DNA of 7,183 nucleotides from Alphaproteobacteria bacterium (GTDB lineage: Bacteria; Pseudomonadota; Alphaproteobacteria; RF32; CAG-977). The notes beneath the pieces were generated by a model that saw only the letters and a list, made by a program, of their open reading frames with translations, made no database searches and had not been told where the DNA came from. The stretch's first letter is position 1; the number at the start of each line of letters is the position of its first letter. Shown in pieces: positions 6,484-7,183 of the stretch. The position numbers were made by a program, and so were the translations under genes. The DNA lies in assembly GCA_017476085.1 (NCBI GenBank), contig JAFVEJ010000043.1, forward strand, positions 1-7,183, read 5' to 3'.

Positions 6484-7183
6484 GCCTTTAAAGCACTCCT
6501 TTTTCGGGTGAAGCGGCGTATGAAAGTCATGCTTTTCTGTTTGATCGTTTTTAATCCGAAAAATTGAAATTTTCCCGAGTTTTTAGGAACATATAAGCAA
6601 ATGAAAGTAGGAGAAACAGAAAGGATATACAGCAAAGGAATAAATTTTAAATTGCGCATGCATAAGCTTTCCGTTCCCAGTTGCAAAATCTGAACGCCGG
6701 CCATAATTAAGATGGTGATGATTATGCGCTTATTATGTCCGCGCCGGTTAAATGTTCCCGTTAATAAACCTGCGGCGGCAATCATCATAAAAGACAAATT
6801 GTAAAAGGGCAGGGAAAGTCGTTTAAAGCCTTCCAGTCGAAAACGATGGTATGTTTTTAAATTCGGCAAAGCTTCGCGCGGTGTGAAAAGCAGATCTTTT
6901 AAATCTCGCTCGGCAGAATTTTTAAAACGATTGGCCGCTTTTTCCCGATTGGAAACAAAATCCGTATTGTAATAGTCAAAATATAAAATCGAAAAACGGC
7001 CTGTTTTGTTCGCGACTTCCTGTCTTGATCCGTTTTTCATAGAAATTTGCGGGATGCCGTCACGGTAAATAATTGAACCTTTTTCCGCCAGCAATGTGAC
7101 CTGACTGGCCGGAGAATGTTGATCGTGCAGGATAATTCCTTCCAGCGAACCGTCACTGTTTTTGGAACGGATATATACGGTTA
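6480..7183 (-). CDS. lptF: LPS export ABC transporter permease LptF (YjgP/YjgQ family), 5' end outside window
   Basis: LptF and LptG are the membrane subunits of LptB2FG, which extracts LPS from the inner membrane and feeds it to LptC-LptA-LptD. The frame runs to the window edge, so the start and the first transmembrane helices are missing; 233 codons are visible. The periplasmic jellyroll opens with VYIRSKNSDGSLEGIILHD, then TLLAEKGSIIYRDG and MKNGSRQEVANKTGRFSILYFDYY. The coupling helix region has RFRLEGFKRLSLPFYNLSFM. The last helices hold AAAGLLTGTFNRRGHNKRIIITILIMAG and LKFIPLLYILSVSPTFICLY. The VYIR/DGSL/ILHD block and the NRRGHNKR plus FIPLLY ending are LptF-like rather than LptG-like. 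A basic tail of about 35 residues follows the last helix, presumably cytoplasmic. The TGA overlaps the lptD ATG by four bases. lptG, usually found between lptF and lptD, is absent here. Confidence 0.94.
   Translation of the reverse strand, partial: TVYIRSKNSDGSLEGIILHDQHSPASQVTLLAEKGSIIYRDGIPQISMKNGSRQEVANKTGRFSILYFDYYNTDFVSNREKAANRFKNSAERDLKDLLFTPREALPNLKTYHRFRLEGFKRLSLPFYNLSFMMIAAAGLLTGTFNRRGHNKRIIITILIMAGVQILQLGTESLCMRNLKFIPLLYILSVSPTFICLYVPKNSGKFQFFGLKTIKQKSMTFIRRFTRKRSALKA
6496..6501 (-). promoter_or_regulatory. Distant Shine-Dalgarno AAGGAG upstream of lptD
   Basis: AAGGAG on the minus strand is a strong match but is 12 nt from the lptD ATG at 6483, longer than usual. It lies inside the 3' end of lptF. 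An AAAGG one base before the ATG is too close to serve. The start is supported mainly by the ATGA overlap and the signal peptide. Confidence 0.5.

Noticed and set aside
847..7183. A hidden novel system, mobile element, CRISPR array or RNA gene in the window
   Set aside because: All of the minus-strand run is accounted for by recognised core genes with almost no intergenic DNA, and no repeats, tRNA-like folds or element ends were seen by eye.

Overview
The window looks like a chromosomal core region from an alphaproteobacterium. The LptD sequence points that way: it has the CxxC...FWEVKAKKMVHD block followed by FPYFTYPDPTVKRRSGFL and a single C-terminal ECF cysteine. So do the LptF type and the envelope-gene order. 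Base composition is moderately AT-leaning, and two genes that often sit in this cluster are absent. By inference this fits a host-associated or otherwise streamlined lineage, such as the uncultured gut alphaproteobacteria; that placement is a guess. The standard bacterial code is used: TAA and TGA both end genes at family-normal positions.

Layout. On the plus strand, 2-850 is the 3' part of a MATE-family multidrug/cation antiporter gene. It is interrupted by an in-frame TAA at 185-187, although the same frame stays open and MATE-like on both sides. From 7183 down to 847 the minus strand carries one tightly packed run of seven genes: lptF (5' end outside the window), lptD, surA, rsmA, yggT, a DUF167/YggU gene and folD. 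The junctions are either 1-4 nt overlaps or gaps of 2 and 13 nt, with Shine-Dalgarno sequences inside the preceding gene or in the short gap. This is what one translationally coupled operon looks like. No stretch over 300 bases lacks a gene, and no RNA gene, IS element, CRISPR array, repeat or clear intrinsic terminator was found. The operon meets the MATE gene tail to tail through a shared TTAA at 847-850.

How the genes work together. LptF (inner-membrane LPS extraction) and LptD (outer-membrane LPS insertion) are two ends of the Lpt bridge. SurA is the periplasmic chaperone that delivers beta-barrels such as LptD to the Bam machinery. RsmA matures 16S rRNA. YggT is a small membrane protein and DUF167 has no settled function. 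FolD makes 10-formyl-THF for purine synthesis and initiator tRNA formylation. The common theme is growth-linked housekeeping: envelope assembly, ribosome maturation and one-carbon supply.

I found no novel defence, mobile or otherwise undescribed system. The points most worth checking are the nonsense codon between the two MATE lobes, the absence of lptG between lptF and lptD, and the absence of pdxA between surA and rsmA.
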